Source: Rhynchopus euleeides
Taxonomy: Eukaryota; Euglenozoa; Diplonemea; Diplonemida; Diplonemidae
DNA: 64,000 bases
Assembly: GCA_963210315.1 (NCBI GenBank)
Contig: OY723253.1
Location: 1,178,001-1,242,000, forward strand
Reading direction: 5' to 3'
Below the pieces are notes generated by a model that searched no databases, had not been told where the DNA came from, and was given only the letters and a program-made list of their open reading frames with translations. Positions 35,537-47,033 of the stretch are shown here, one piece after another. Each line of letters opens with the position of its first letter. Positions within the stretch are counted from its first letter, which is position 1. The position numbers and the translations under genes were made by a program.

Positions 35537-36264
35537 GCGTCCACCCCACCCCACCCCACCCTGCGTCTGCGTCTGCGTCGCGTCGTCTTCCCACAGTACA
35601 GCACAGCCCCACACCCCCACCCCACCCACCCCGCGTCGTATCGGCGCTGCATCATTGAGAGCTCTCTCTCGGGCGTCGGCATTCCTGGTCACCCCACCCC
35701 ACCCCACCACCCACACGTCGTTTTTCGCTGCGTTTTCCCCGGCGTCCCCAAACACCCACTACAGGCCATACACTCCAGACAGCAGCACCAACCCCATGAA
35801 TATATAATAATGTTAGGGCTCAGAGTTCTGGAATAATGGGAAGACTCTACATTGGGCCATTTTTAGTTCGAGCGAGGATCAGCGAGCAGTCTGGACAGAG
35901 CAACGATCGGGGTGAGAAGACCACCCTTGCTGGGGTGCGGGAAGCCATTGCCAGAAAAGGGCTGTGTCGTTCGACTGTGTCCCTGGGTCGCCGCGCACCA
36001 TGAACACCACGACCGTGACGAAGATCGATAGTGGCGCACCGCAGAAACAAGAGGTCGAAGTGATCCTGCTTGAAAGGAACATCAGCCACGTGGGAGGTGT
36101 TGATCGAACGGACGGACAAGAGTGAATCCCAGTCTAACGCAAAGAGTAGTAAGTCGAACTAAGTGCACCAACACGCCAGTCACCCATAATATAGCGGTCC
36201 AGGGGGCTAAGCCACTCGGTTTAGCCACCCCGTTGCCCGGACCCGAATCCACCCCATCCCAACT

Positions 36265-36389
36265 CGACCCCAATCGCCCCGAGGCAGCCGCCTCCCCCTG
36301 CTGCCTGATCCCATCCCCGACGAGCCGGTGGCGTCAGCTGGAGTGGCTGACCCCACCGAGATGCTCCTTCCCTGCCCCGCAGAGGTTCG
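36265..36389 (+). repeat. 125-bp duplicated sequence, copy 2
   Basis: Apparently identical to 35412-35536, about 850 bp away in direct orientation. The flanks differ immediately (GCGTCCACCCC versus TCGTTCCCGGC), suggesting a recent duplication or a small dispersed element. Confidence 0.9.
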
Positions 36390-36544
36390 TCGTTCCCGGC
36401 TGCTGGTCCCACCCACCCCACCCCACCCCACCCCTCGTCGCGTCGTCGTCTCGGCGTTGCGTCGTTGGAAGCACTCTCGGGTTTACTGAGAGGCTGAGTC
36501 GGACATCACCCCACCAACCCAACCCCACCCTCGTCTCCGACCAA

Positions 36545-36914
36545 CGCAGGCGTATACGCAATGATACCCCTGGTGGCGGGAATGGATTCCTTCTCTCCAT
36601 CTAAACAGGCGGTTCCTGCCCGACGCGACCCCAGTACCACCACCCTCGACACCAACCAGCACAGGCGTATACGCAATGATACCCCTGGCGGCGGGAATGC
36701 TCTCTCTCTGTCTCAGAGTCCCCACCCCAACCAGACACCCACCCACCCCGCCCCCTCGGCACCGAACAGCACAGGCGTATACGCAATGATACCCCTGGCG
36801 GTTGGGATTGTCTTTCTCTCTATCCCAGCAGGCAGCGACCCCACCCCCACCCACCCTTCGGCAACCACCCCACGCCGACCAGCACAGGCGTATACGCGAT
36901 GATACCCCTGGCGG
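36545..36914 (+). repeat. Minisatellite, about 115-bp period, array 1
   Basis: Four copies of a conserved core GCGTATACGCAATGATACCC followed by CTGGCGG, separated by variable CCACCC-rich spacers. The core contains the palindrome GCGTATACGC. A related three-copy array occurs at 40177-40437. Confidence 0.85.
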
Positions 36915-39694
36915 TGTGGCGGCATCAGGTGGGCTTGCCACCCCCGGCCCCTCGTCCCCCCGACCCCCTGAGGTAGATCCTCTCAGACGCCACGCCCTGA
37001 TGGGTGGCAAAGCCGCCAACAGGAGGTGGGGTGGGGTGGGGTGGGGTGTGTGGTGTATTCCCTTCTCTCTTGGCCCCACATCTTTGCGGATGAAAGGAGA
37101 GAGAGAGACGGTGGTGGTAGTGGCGTGCGATGGTGCTCTGGCAATGGCAAAATAAATAGGCGGGTTGGGGTTGGGGTGAGGGGGAGGGGGAGGGGCGAGG
37201 GGGGCTGGGGCGGGTAACTCAGAGAATGGAGACACAGAGAGTCGGCCTCTCCTTGCTTTCTTCATGCAGGTTGTGTCCCGAGATCTGGGATCTGGTGCCA
37301 TCGGCTCGGGGAAGGGGGGGGGGGGGCTGAGCTGGACAGCCGACAGTTCGACAACAATGGTGTTTTATGAAGGGTGGGGTGGGGTGGTGGCGGCGGGCGA
37401 TTATGACAAGAAAGGTAAAAAAACGCAACAGCCGTGCCTCCCTCCTGGCGGGGTTGCGCCGTGGGACATCACGGAGGCAAAATGGAGTGTCGTGTTGTCC
37501 GAATGATAACCTGCCTTCGCTGCCGCGAGGAAAAATCCACACGGTTCGGGGAAGGCAGGAATACAGGGCAACTGATGCACGCAATAGTGGATGATGGGCC
37601 CCGTTGTTCTGCCAAACAGGACAGGGAAAATATTCTGTGGCATCGAGTCTATCTCTTCCTCGCGTGAAGCCCTGAGGGAGAGGCGGTCGCTCTTCGTTCT
37701 AAAGTGTGCAGATGGGTGGTCACACCGGTTCGTGCACGGTGCACGGAATGGAGACACCCCCGCGTTTTATTAATGTATTTGTTGCTGCAACACAGTAACC
37801 CCCATTCACCGTCGCTCTAACAGTGACTTGGAATGTTAATTTCCAAAAAAAAGGGGGCGTTCCCACCGGGGCCTGAGTAGTCAGGGGTGGGCGGAGGCGG
37901 CAAGGCAGACAGACAGACGGAACAACAGGAGAAAGGCAGCGCTAAATAAAACCGAAGAATACGCACCTGGCGCCTTCTCCCTCCTCCTAATAGCAGCCGC
38001 CATTCGGTCCACACCACAGACACAGGCACAGGCTTGGGTGGGATGAGATTACCATCTCCCAAGACACAGCCCGGTGTCATGTTGGCAGGAGCACTCGGTG
38101 TGTAGACACTTGTGCTATTTTCTCTGCAGCAGGTGTGTGAGGCAGTGAGTGCTACCAAGGAGGGAGGAGGGGGGTGGGCGGTGTGGGGGATTTTCCTTCC
38201 TGTTTGAGGGAGGGGGGTGAGAGGGGGTCGTTCTGATTTCGCAGAAAATAAAGGAAGGTGGGTTGCGAAGTTGAGGCGGAACAGAGTGCCACAGATTGTA
38301 TCATTTCCGGCATGCCTGCATTCACGCGGATCTTTTATGGAGCAATGCCGAACGCACTGAACCCACCTTGCTCATGATGCGATCTTCACTGTCTATACAC
38401 ACGCGTACGCTTTGTGGAATGTGTCGGTAGCGTTTGATCGGGACAGGTCAGCAACCCACCCTGCAGACCCACAGCAAACACGCCACGTTGCTTCGGGGAT
38501 GCCAGTGCCTCAGCGATGCCGCAGAGAGTCTCCAGTTGGCGGCCTCAGCAGCACCAAGGGCAAAGGCAAAACCGACTCTCGATGTGTTCTGATTTGAGTG
38601 CTGAAATAAGTGTGAAGAATCTCTCTCGGAGACAAGAGGGGGAGCGAAGGAAAAACCGGAATTGAGTCAGAACGCAGTGAACATAACCAACGGACACAAC
38701 TATTAATGGGGAGGGGCTTTGTTTTGTCTGTGGTTGACGCTTCCATTCAACAGGAACGAAAAGGGGCCAGGTAAGATGGCAGTGCTGAAGCCAGCCATCC
38801 ACCAGACAGCGGGCTGAGCCGATGTGAGGCGAACCGAGCTGGCCAGACCTGGGTGGGACAACGTTTGCCCTCCGATAAGTCGACCCAAGTGTGGAAAGTG
38901 ATGACAACTGACAATGATGTAATCTGTAAATCCTCCGGACACTCTTCAGGCACGAACGGATCAAGCACAAAACTGCCCCGGGTGGAGCGAACCAGGATCA
39001 AGAGCGAACGGCAGTCACAGAACGCTGAAAGGCGGAACGCGGGGCCGCCTGCAGGTGCGGAGGATTGTCACCGCTGCGCATGTCAACGTTGCGGCGAGTA
39101 CGACGCCACGCCCCTTCATTGTGCACCACGGTGGGAGAGGCATCTTGGCTGTCTTTAGCATCAGAGGAAGACACTGACACACCACAAGACGAGATGCCAG
39201 CAGACGACGTCGTGCCCTGTGTCCCAGCAGACGCGGAGCGGGGAATGGACTGCCGCACAGGTGGCGACACGGAACGCCTCCGCTGCCGAGGTGCCTGCGA
39301 TGGGGCGGTGCACTGCCGCGAGAAAGAGGGTGAGGCATCGCGGGTAGGGGCCGGGGTGTAAGACGCCAGCCGCCCAAACACCCTGGGTGCCCTCTGCTGC
39401 GGCTGCGCTGCTGCAGGCATCGGCCGTGCCTGCAGCATGATGGGGGACCCGATGCGCCGCCCACGCTCCTCAAACCGGCGCAGCACCAGGGTGACAGGCG
39501 GCCCTGCCCCTGCAGACCTGCTCCTCAGCCTGCCGCCGCGCCTCGGCCACGGCACTTCCCCCTGTGGCGGGGGGGCACAGAACCTCGTGTTGGCATCCGC
39601 ACCCTTCGGCATGTTTGCAAGGCTGTGTGGTGAACCTGAAGGGGTGCAGTGGGGATGTGGCACCGGATGGCAAGACGTGTTGTGCAAAGCGGAG
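36638..39694. repeat. Tandem segmental duplication, unit A
   Basis: Colinear with 40156-43509, with offsets from about 3516 bp at the left to 3815 bp at the right. Shared blocks include the minisatellite, a GGGGT-rich tract (37025-37050 in A), a block around 37211-37760, a CAGACAGACAGACGG block near 37905, and the whole gene at its right end. Similarity stops abruptly at GCAAAGCGGAG. Confidence 0.85.
38998..39612 (-). CDS. Small basic low-complexity protein, duplicate copy A
   Basis: 204 aa starting MPKGADANTRFCAPPPQG, rich in Arg, Ser, Pro and Ala. A conserved block with LVLRRFEERGRRIG is followed by PAAAQPQQRAPRVFGRLASY and SRQCTAPSQAPRQRRRSVSP. Its tandem paralogue is at 42824-43426. The products diverge only in two small indels and scattered substitutions, mostly in the RSASAGTQ region and the C-terminal 40 residues, so the frame has been kept in both copies, which supports coding. 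The start was chosen because a CACACAG acceptor lies 10 nt upstream and because similarity to copy B includes it. No known domain; nuclear or cytoskeletal binding is only suggested by the basic composition. Confidence 0.6.
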   Translation of the reverse strand: MPKGADANTRFCAPPPQGEVPWPRRGGRLRSRSAGAGPPVTLVLRRFEERGRRIGSPIMLQARPMPAAAQPQQRAPRVFGRLASYTPAPTRDASPSFSRQCTAPSQAPRQRRRSVSPPVRQSIPRSASAGTQGTTSSAGISSCGVSVSSSDAKDSQDASPTVVHNEGAWRRTRRNVDMRSGDNPPHLQAAPRSAFQRSVTAVRS

Positions 39695-40155
39695 CCAGGT
39701 TGGGACCCCTCCACCCCACCACCACCATCTGAGTTTACGTTGGGAATTTGCAGCGGAGAGAGGCAGAGCACACCCACACAGCACCACCTTCGGCAGGTTT
39801 CACCGTGGGTGGTTGTTGCATGTCTTGCTTTCGCTCCCACCCTTACCCCGTTCGAGCCTTCTCTCCTGCTATCCTGCTACCGGGTTCCGCCACGGAGGTG
39901 CGGCGTACAACGGCCCAACGGCCCAGCTTGATGCGAGGGCAGCAGCTTGCGGCGTGTCGTGGAAGGAGGCTGACAGCCTCGATGCCGCTCCAACATACAC
40001 CTTCATCGGGGTTCTCTTCGACCATGAATCGCATACGGTGAGCGTGTCCGCCAGGGTCTTGGAGAATATCCGGTTGACGGACCTGACGGTAACAGCTAGT
40101 ACAGATCCCTCTGCCACCTGCCACCCCCCTCCCAATTAGGTGAATCGGAGCAAAT
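39695..40155. other. Spacer between duplication units
   Basis: About 460 bp unique to the junction between units A and B. No gene recognised. Confidence 0.6.
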
Positions 40156-40176
40156 CACCACCCTCGACACCAACCA

Positions 40177-40437
40177 GCACAGGCGTATACGCAATGATAC
40201 CCCTGGTGGCGGGAATGGATTCCTTCTCTCTGTCTCAGAGTCCCCACCCCAACCAGACACCCACCCACCCCGCCCCCTCGGCACCGAACAGCACAGGCGT
40301 ATACGCAATGATACCCCTGGCGGTTGGGATTGTCTTTCTCTCTATCCCAGCAGGCAGCGACCCCACCCCCACCCACCCTTCGGCACCCACCCCACGCCGA
40401 CCAGCACAGGCGTATACGCGATGATACCCCTGGCGGT
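40177..40437 (+). repeat. Minisatellite, about 115-bp period, array 2
   Basis: Three copies of the GCGTATACGCAATGATACCC core. The last copy in each array reads CGCGATGATACCCC, so the arrays are colinear duplicates rather than independent expansions. Confidence 0.85.
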
Positions 40438-42823
40438 GTGGCGGCATCAGGTGGGCTTGCCACCCCCGGCCCCTCGTCCCCCCGACCCCCTGAGGTAGAT
40501 CCTCTCAGACGCCACGCCCTGATGGGTGGCAAAGCCGCCAACAGGAGGTGGGGTGGGGTGGGGTGGGGTGTGTGGTGTATTCCCTTCTCTCTTGGCCCCA
40601 CATCTTTGCGGATGAAAGGAGAGAGAGAGACGGTGGTGGTAGTGGCGTGCGATGGTGTTCTGGCAATGGCAAAACAAATAGGCGGGTTGGGGTTGGGGTG
40701 AGGGGGAGGGGTGAGGGGGGCTGGGGCGGGTAACGCAGAGAATGGAGACACAGAGAGTGGCCTCTTGTTGCTTCTTCAGGCAGGTTGTGTCTCGGGATCT
40801 GAGATCTGGTGTTATCTCGGGGAGGGTGGCGGGTGAGGGTTGAGATGGACAGCCGACAGTTCCCGATCCCCAGTTGGCTGCGCCAAACTGACAGAAGAAT
40901 CACGAAGGGGTGGTGGGGTGATTACGCCAAGGAACACAAAACGTAACAGCCGTGCCTCCCTCCTGGCGGGTTTGCGCCGTGGGATGCACGGAGGCGTGAC
41001 GCAAGGGTATGTGACACTCAGTGTCGTGTTGCCCGAGTAACCTGCCTTCGCCGCCGTGAGGAAAAATTCGCACGGTTCGGGGACGGCAGGAATACAGGGC
41101 AACTGATGCACGCACCGTCGGATGATAGGCCCTGTTGTTCAGGCAGGACAGGGAAAATATTGTGGTATCAAGCGACTCTTAGCGAGTGGTGGCGGCAAGG
41201 CAGACAGACAGACGGGAAAGAAGGAATAAGGCAGCGCTGAAGAGTCAGGCCACTTGTGCGCACGAGTGGCAGTGGGTTGTGGTCCCGACGGTTGCTTTCA
41301 CAAAACACACTGCGCGCGTGGTCCACTCGCACTGACTCTTTCGCTGTGACAAGTAGTGTTGTCTGCAGGTATGCTGTTTCGGCAGAGAAACCGAAAACCA
41401 CGCATCCGAGGCATTCTCCCTATTCCTAGTAGCACTGATATTCGGTTCACACCACTGACAGGCACAGGCTGGGTAGGATGAGATTACCATCCCAAGGACA
41501 ACCACAAGCAAGCTTGATCTGTCACATTGACGCCCCGCTTTCAGCAAAGCAGGATTGGGGCAAAGCCTGCATCCACGTGATTCATTTTTGAGTAGGGCAC
41601 AACACACCGAAACACTCTCAAGCCCTCAAGACTCTTGGAGCGGCCTGACTATTTAGTGTCTTTGTCGCAGCAAGGGGGCGATATATACCGCTTTTTTATT
41701 GATTTCACGTGTCAGTGTTTGACTTTTTCGCAACTTCATTTCTTCCTTTTCTCCCTCTCCAACCCCACCCGTGACACCACCAGGGTTTAGCTAGCCCTGG
41801 TCCGATTATCCCCGGTTCTTCGCTGAAGAGACGCGGCCGGGGGGAGGGGTACGAAGAGTACGCGTCGAAACCGGTGTCACGTCGTGTTGGGGAATCCTTC
41901 GGGAGTGCGATACTGAAGGGGAGGTGCTACTGCCCGTGCAGGGCGACACCGCCTTAAAACTTTATAACCACACCGAAACACTCTTGATGTGGTTTCTGCT
42001 GTTGACACACACGTGATGATTTGTGGGATGTGCCAGTGGCATTTGATCCTGATGGAGGCAGGCCTGCTCAACGAGATCGAAGAAGAGCTGCTTCCGAAAC
42101 GGGGGCAGGTAGAAAGCTGACCCGGGTGGGTTAAAGGCACGTTAGCACGAAACCAATAAAAAAATCACGCACAGAAATCCCGTGCGCTCTGATGGGCGCA
42201 GCGGGACGTCGGGAGTCCGCAACGAACAACCACAGGACTGAAAACAAGGTCTCAACTCCAACCTACTGGCAAAAATAGGGAGGTGTCTCCGTGGCGACGC
42301 ACGGTAACCCACCTGCAAGGCGGGAATCAACAGGGCACTATCCCTGGCCTGTCCCAGGAAAGAAGCGTAGTATGCGCACGAACTCCGCACAAGTCCGCTC
42401 GAGCGACACTGCGAGGTGCAGCCTCTGAGGCTGGAGCTGCTGGGAGTTTCTAGAACTGGGCCCAATTCACACCCGAAAAGCGGGTGCGAAACCAGATACT
42501 TAAGACCCCCAGCATCAGAGGCGGGACCTCGTAAGCACGAACTATGAACGAAGGTTCAAAAAGACTTGGAGTTGCGCTATGTTTGTACGAACCAAACGGT
42601 GCCTGCTAGTGCATGTGTGCAGATACCGAACGCTGCCACGAGGCTTTCTAGAGCACAAAGCTAGCTGTTCTAGCAAAAAATATCGTGACAGACGCACAAT
42701 GCACCCACTTCGCAAACTGGAAAGAAACGACAACTGACAATGATGTAATCTGTGAATCCTCTGGAGACTCTTCAAGCACGAACGGATCAAGCGCAAAACT
42801 GCCCCGGGTGGAGCGAACCAGGA

Positions 42824-43426
42824 TCAGCGAGCAGCAGTCACAGAGCGCCGAAAGGCGGAACGTGGGGCCGCCTGCAGATAGGCAGGCTTGGCACCGCTGC
42901 GCATGTCAGTGTTGCAGCGGGTACGACGCCACGCCCCTTCATTGTGCACCACGGTGGGAGAGGCATCTTGGCTGTCTTTAGCATCAGAGGAAGACACTGA
43001 CACACCGCAAGACGAGATGCCAGCAGACGACGATGTCGTGCTCTGTGTCCCAGCAGACGCGCGGTGGGGCGACACGGAACGCCTCCGCTGCCGAGGTGCC
43101 TGCGATGGGGCGGTGCACTGCCGCGAGAAAGAGGGTGAGGCATCGCGGGTAGGGGCCGGGGTGTAAGACACCAGCCGCCCGAACACTCCGAACACCCTGG
43201 GTGCCCTCTGCTGCGGCTGCGCTGCTGCAGGCATCGGCCGTGCTTGCAGCATGATGGGGGACCCGATGCGCCGCCCACGCTCCTCAAACCGGCGCAGCAC
43301 CAGGGTGACAGGCGGCCCTGCCCCTGCAGACCTGCTCCTCAGCCTGCCGTCAGGCCCCGGACAAGGCGTTCCCCCCTGTGGCGGGGGGGCACAGAACCTC
43401 GTGTTGGCATCCGCACCCTTCGGCAT
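42824..43426 (-). CDS. Small basic low-complexity protein, duplicate copy B
   Basis: 200 aa, paralogue of 38998-39612. Starts MPKGADANTRFCAPPPQG, retains LVLRRFEERGRRIG and SRQCTAPSQAPRQRRRSVSP, and gains a VFGVFGRLVSY three-residue insertion. It lacks about eight residues after RRRSVSP present in copy A. The leader and CACACAG acceptor are identical to copy A. The pattern of in-frame indels argues that both copies remain under coding constraint. Confidence 0.6.
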   Translation of the reverse strand: MPKGADANTRFCAPPPQGGTPCPGPDGRLRSRSAGAGPPVTLVLRRFEERGRRIGSPIMLQARPMPAAAQPQQRAPRVFGVFGRLVSYTPAPTRDASPSFSRQCTAPSQAPRQRRRSVSPHRASAGTQSTTSSSAGISSCGVSVSSSDAKDSQDASPTVVHNEGAWRRTRCNTDMRSGAKPAYLQAAPRSAFRRSVTAAR

Positions 43427-43720
43427 GTTTGCAAGGCTGTGTGGTGAACCTGAAGGGGTGCAGTGGGGATGTGGCACCGGATGGCAAGACGTGTTGTGCA
43501 AAGCGGAGAAGCTCTCATTGTATCGCATCCCGGTGGGCCTATGAGGGTACAATGAGGTGGGTGGGGTGTACGTTCGGGTGCGACGGTCCGGAGACGACAC
43601 CTATCGTCGGCACATTCCAAGAGAGAACAGGGCAAGGGCAAGGTCGTCAACGATGGCCGACAGGCCTCGTGGCGACAAGAGACAAGCGCGGCAAATGACA
43701 GAAAATCATCTGCCGCCGCA

Positions 43721-44635
43721 TCAGGCATGCATCGCAAGCTTTGCGCGAATCAGAGACGACACGAACTGGATCCGCTGCATTCTGGACTTCCCGGCAAGGC
43801 GCACCACATGCGGACGCAGCCGCTTCTGGAGACGCGGGGATGCCCACTTGATGAACTCAGGTGCCCCACGCGACACAGCCCGCAGTGCAAGGAGGCCACT
43901 GTCGCGGTGCCGCTCACTGAGATGCTGGAACAGACTGGGGTGGTGCCACACGGCGGAGTGCGCCACGTCACTGTCCTCCTGCAGGCCCGGGTCTGCGAAG
44001 AAGAAGGCACCCCCTCCCTCGGAGTTGGCAACCGCCGCCTTCACGAGACGCCTGTTGGCACGCAGGTGGTCTGCGGCAAAGGCGAGTGCCACCCCGTCCA
44101 GCTCCACCGCCAGGCCGACTGCAACCACATCCCCACGCACCGTCGGGCCTGCGTGGCACAGCACGTCAGCAGAGCCGGCACACTCCATCACAGTCATGAT
44201 GAACGGCACGCTGTCCAGCATGGCCTCTGTGCACCATTCGGGAAACGTCTCCAACCCTGCATCGAGGGCTGCCTCCACCACCTTGAGGCACGACAGCAGC
44301 TGTGGTGCGTAGCGCAGGGCGGCTGGGTCCTGCCGCACCGCCGCTGTGACGACGCCCTTGTCAGCACGGAGGCGCTGAGATGCATAAGCCAGCGATGTGC
44401 CCTCTACCCCCACACAGTCGATGACGAACTGCATATCGTCCCTGAGGGAGGGCTCTGCATGCTTCAGCAGTGTCGACACGTCGTCCGCCGGCAGCAGGTC
44501 GTCGCTGCTGTCCAGCGTGGACACCGTGATGCACGAGAGAGGGTCGGTGGATGGGTGGGGGGGCCCTGTGCGATGGCACTGCTGCAACACCGGGCCTGTG
44601 GCATGTGCCACTGAGCAGCGTGCAGCCAGGGGCAT
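43721..44635 (-). CDS. DUF4116-type repeat protein
   Basis: 304 aa from MPLAARCSVAHATG; the frame is open to 44710. After a Ser/Asp-rich N-terminus there are helical repeats of the type (L/Y)ASxRLRADKGVVTAAVRQDP and AADHLRANRRLVKAAVANS, and a final DSGLLALRAVSRGAPEFIKWAS. The pattern 'xLRxDxxxVxxAVxxxPxALxYA' is the DUF4116 repeat, common in large protist gene families and of unknown function, thought to be a protein-binding helical repeat. No catalytic motif, signal peptide or TM. The C-terminus is basic (RLQKRLRPHVVRLAGKSRMQ). It is the immediate upstream neighbour of the duplicated small gene on the same strand. Confidence 0.75.
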   Translation of the reverse strand: MPLAARCSVAHATGPVLQQCHRTGPPHPSTDPLSCITVSTLDSSDDLLPADDVSTLLKHAEPSLRDDMQFVIDCVGVEGTSLAYASQRLRADKGVVTAAVRQDPAALRYAPQLLSCLKVVEAALDAGLETFPEWCTEAMLDSVPFIMTVMECAGSADVLCHAGPTVRGDVVAVGLAVELDGVALAFAADHLRANRRLVKAAVANSEGGGAFFFADPGLQEDSDVAHSAVWHHPSLFQHLSERHRDSGLLALRAVSRGAPEFIKWASPRLQKRLRPHVVRLAGKSRMQRIQFVSSLIRAKLAMHA

Positions 44636-47033
44636 TGCGGTGTGGGATTTGTGTAAGTATAAAACCTTGGCAGGCGGGTGGTGGCGGTGGTGCAGAGGAA
44701 TGTCAGACACAGAGTCGCCATCTCGTTTGCTTGAAACGCAGGCAACGTCAGACCTCAGGCAGGAGTGGTCTGCACGGGCAACAAGTTAGCTACTGCGGGA
44801 GCAAGTCGGGAATGGGAAAATCGGGGATGCAGCGTATTCTCATCCAACATTCTACACACAGGCGCGTGCGTGTGTGTTGGCAGCCAACCTGCTGGGCTCC
44901 GTCACCCCCGAACCCGAATGTGTTCCACATTCCACACCGGAACTGCCGAACAGGGTAGAGGGACACAGCCCCCTTGGCAGCCCAGCAATCACACACCCCC
45001 TGACAGGGCAAGCACCACACATGCAGACGCATTTGGACGCTTGCTGGTGTCGTGTGGTGGAGGGGGGGGGGGGGGAGGGGCACACCAAACCAACACCCCG
45101 AAAGGTGTATTCACTGCCGCACACAGGCACAGGTTGGCAGGGCTGCCAACCCAAAGCCTGGTCAACTGGCACGTGGGTCCTCAATCATAGAGAAGGGACC
45201 GAGCATCTCATCTTGGTGCATGCCAACACAGGGTTACACACACAGGCACATCCGCAAAGCGGACTGTGGCCCGCAATCGTGTCCGGTTTGCAGGTTCACC
45301 CACTCAACACATATGGACCGCACACATAGCAACGCACAGCCTGTGGCACGGGGTGGTGCAACACCCGTCACCCACCAGGTCTGCCTCGCTCCGCACCAAC
45401 ATCCTAACACTATGGCAACCCGCGCATCAGCACGCTGGTCACGCACAACAACTTCGCTCTCCCTCCACTGCCAGCCCCCACCACCACCCCCCGGAGATGC
45501 ACAGAACAGATATCGCAAGAGCTTCGTCACAAGAGCTTGCTGCGTGAGGGGAGCGGGGGTGGGCATTTCTGCCCAGTTGAAAAGTATCATCACCCTGTCG
45601 AGGACAGCCTCGCAGGGCCCGTAAAAGAAAGTTGGCACAGAACAAACAAACCGATACATGCTTTCGTAAATACAGGGAAAGGGGGTGGGGAGGGTGGTGG
45701 TGTGCCGAATCGTCCCACCAGGAAGACCGGAAGCAGGTGTCGCTTGCCTTCATTTTTTTTTGGAGCGACGCAAGCCCACCCCGCCCCACCCCACCCTACC
45801 GGGGACAGGGGAGCAGCAAGGCAATCACAGGCAGTGCACAGCGGCTAAGACTACGCTTGATGCATGGTAGGTGGTCACCCTGTGGCAACACAACACAGCA
45901 GAGTTGACCCCCCGATGATGTGTCCTATGGGTGGGAGCACCACAACCACCACCACCAACCACCGCCAACACACTCTGGCACAGGTTGACGCAGAGTCAAA
46001 TCCCTCCTGACCACCCCCACCCGCCCTCGCCCCCCCCCCCCCTCTGGGTTTTGCCGTACAGATTCTCCACCTGACTTTCGTTCCCGAGGCGGTGTGTGTA
46101 GAATTACTGTTGCCCAGTGTAAAAAAAATACCGCCTCAGTCGCTGGGCGCTCCGGATGCCTGCCCACACAAACATAACAACATGGAATCGCACACGGGCC
46201 CCAACACATGAAGCCGGGGAGTGGAGAGAAAGGGGGGGAGGGATGATTGTCGAGAAGTGAAGGGCAGCGCAAGCCACCCAACAACCTCTGGCAACGCGTG
46301 TCCTTTTTTGTCGTCACTGTGGGGGAGAGGGGGCGGATTGAGGGGGGGGGGGGGGGGGGAGGGGAGGACTTTCTTCTACCGGCGCCCGATCCCACGGCAC
46401 GACCACTGCCCCCCTCCCCCCCATCCCCCAGTCACGACACCCACCAACACCCCCGCCCCGCCACCGATTCCCTTCGGCTCCCCCTCCCCAAACTGCCGAA
46501 ATCGTACTCCTTTCGCTATAATAAGAGAAACACCCTGCCCAGCAACTGCAAAAAGGCAGATCCGGGCTACTTTTCGTTGAGCGCACACTCCTGTGTCAAA
46601 GGCTGTGTAAGCCCCTGTGAAGTGGCATGAAGGTGATCCCTATAAAGCTTCAGTCGTACGATTTCCTTCGTTACTTCGCGACTTCGCTACGCTTCGTCGC
46701 TCGTAACTAGTAAAAATAAAAAAGATGAAGACAGCCCCCGCACACAGGAAGCAGGTTTGCTGAATGTGGGAGGGCCCTGCGGTCTTCGGGCGCCCCAGAT
46801 GCCATCAAATCGTGTGTGATTTGATGGCATCCCTGCAGGGCATGGCTGCTTGGCAAGGGGGTTTGGCAGGGGCGTTGGGCCTCAGGCGTGCCACCGCAAG
46901 GACAGGAGAGCATCGACTTGCGGACAGACACAACACCAGCAGGCACCGCTCCGACCCAATGGGGGGGGGGGGCGCGATATGAATTCCGATAGGTAACTGT
47001 TTGCCTCCACATTCACAGTGCTGCTCCCTGACG
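44636..47033. other. Intergenic region
   Basis: About 2.4 kb without a supported gene. Poly-G/poly-C runs at 45061-45077, 46030-46041 and 46340-46359, and GGGTG/CCACC-rich stretches. Several 90-150-codon frames exist on both strands but have low-complexity Pro/His/Thr composition typical of this GC-rich background. Confidence 0.5.

Larger units (their letters stand above)
29397..36264. other. Gene-poor region
   Basis: Nearly 7 kb in which open frames are short, on both strands, and without recognisable domains. It contains a MITE-like 105-bp element (30291-30395), an adjacent triloop hairpin, GGGTG/CCACC-rich stretches near 35540-35720, and one copy of a 125-bp duplicated sequence. Nothing here is supported as a gene. 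Confidence 0.5.
40156..43509. repeat. Tandem segmental duplication, unit B
   Basis: Colinear partner of 36638-39694. It begins CACCACCCTCGACACCAACC as in unit A. It has one fewer minisatellite copy within the aligned part and about 300 bp more sequence between 41200 and 42700, where the two units are only partly alignable. Confidence 0.85.

Noticed and set aside
36483-37301. 272-codon minus-strand frame with repeated QGYHCVYAC
   Set aside because: The repetition is just the translated minisatellite; no support for coding.
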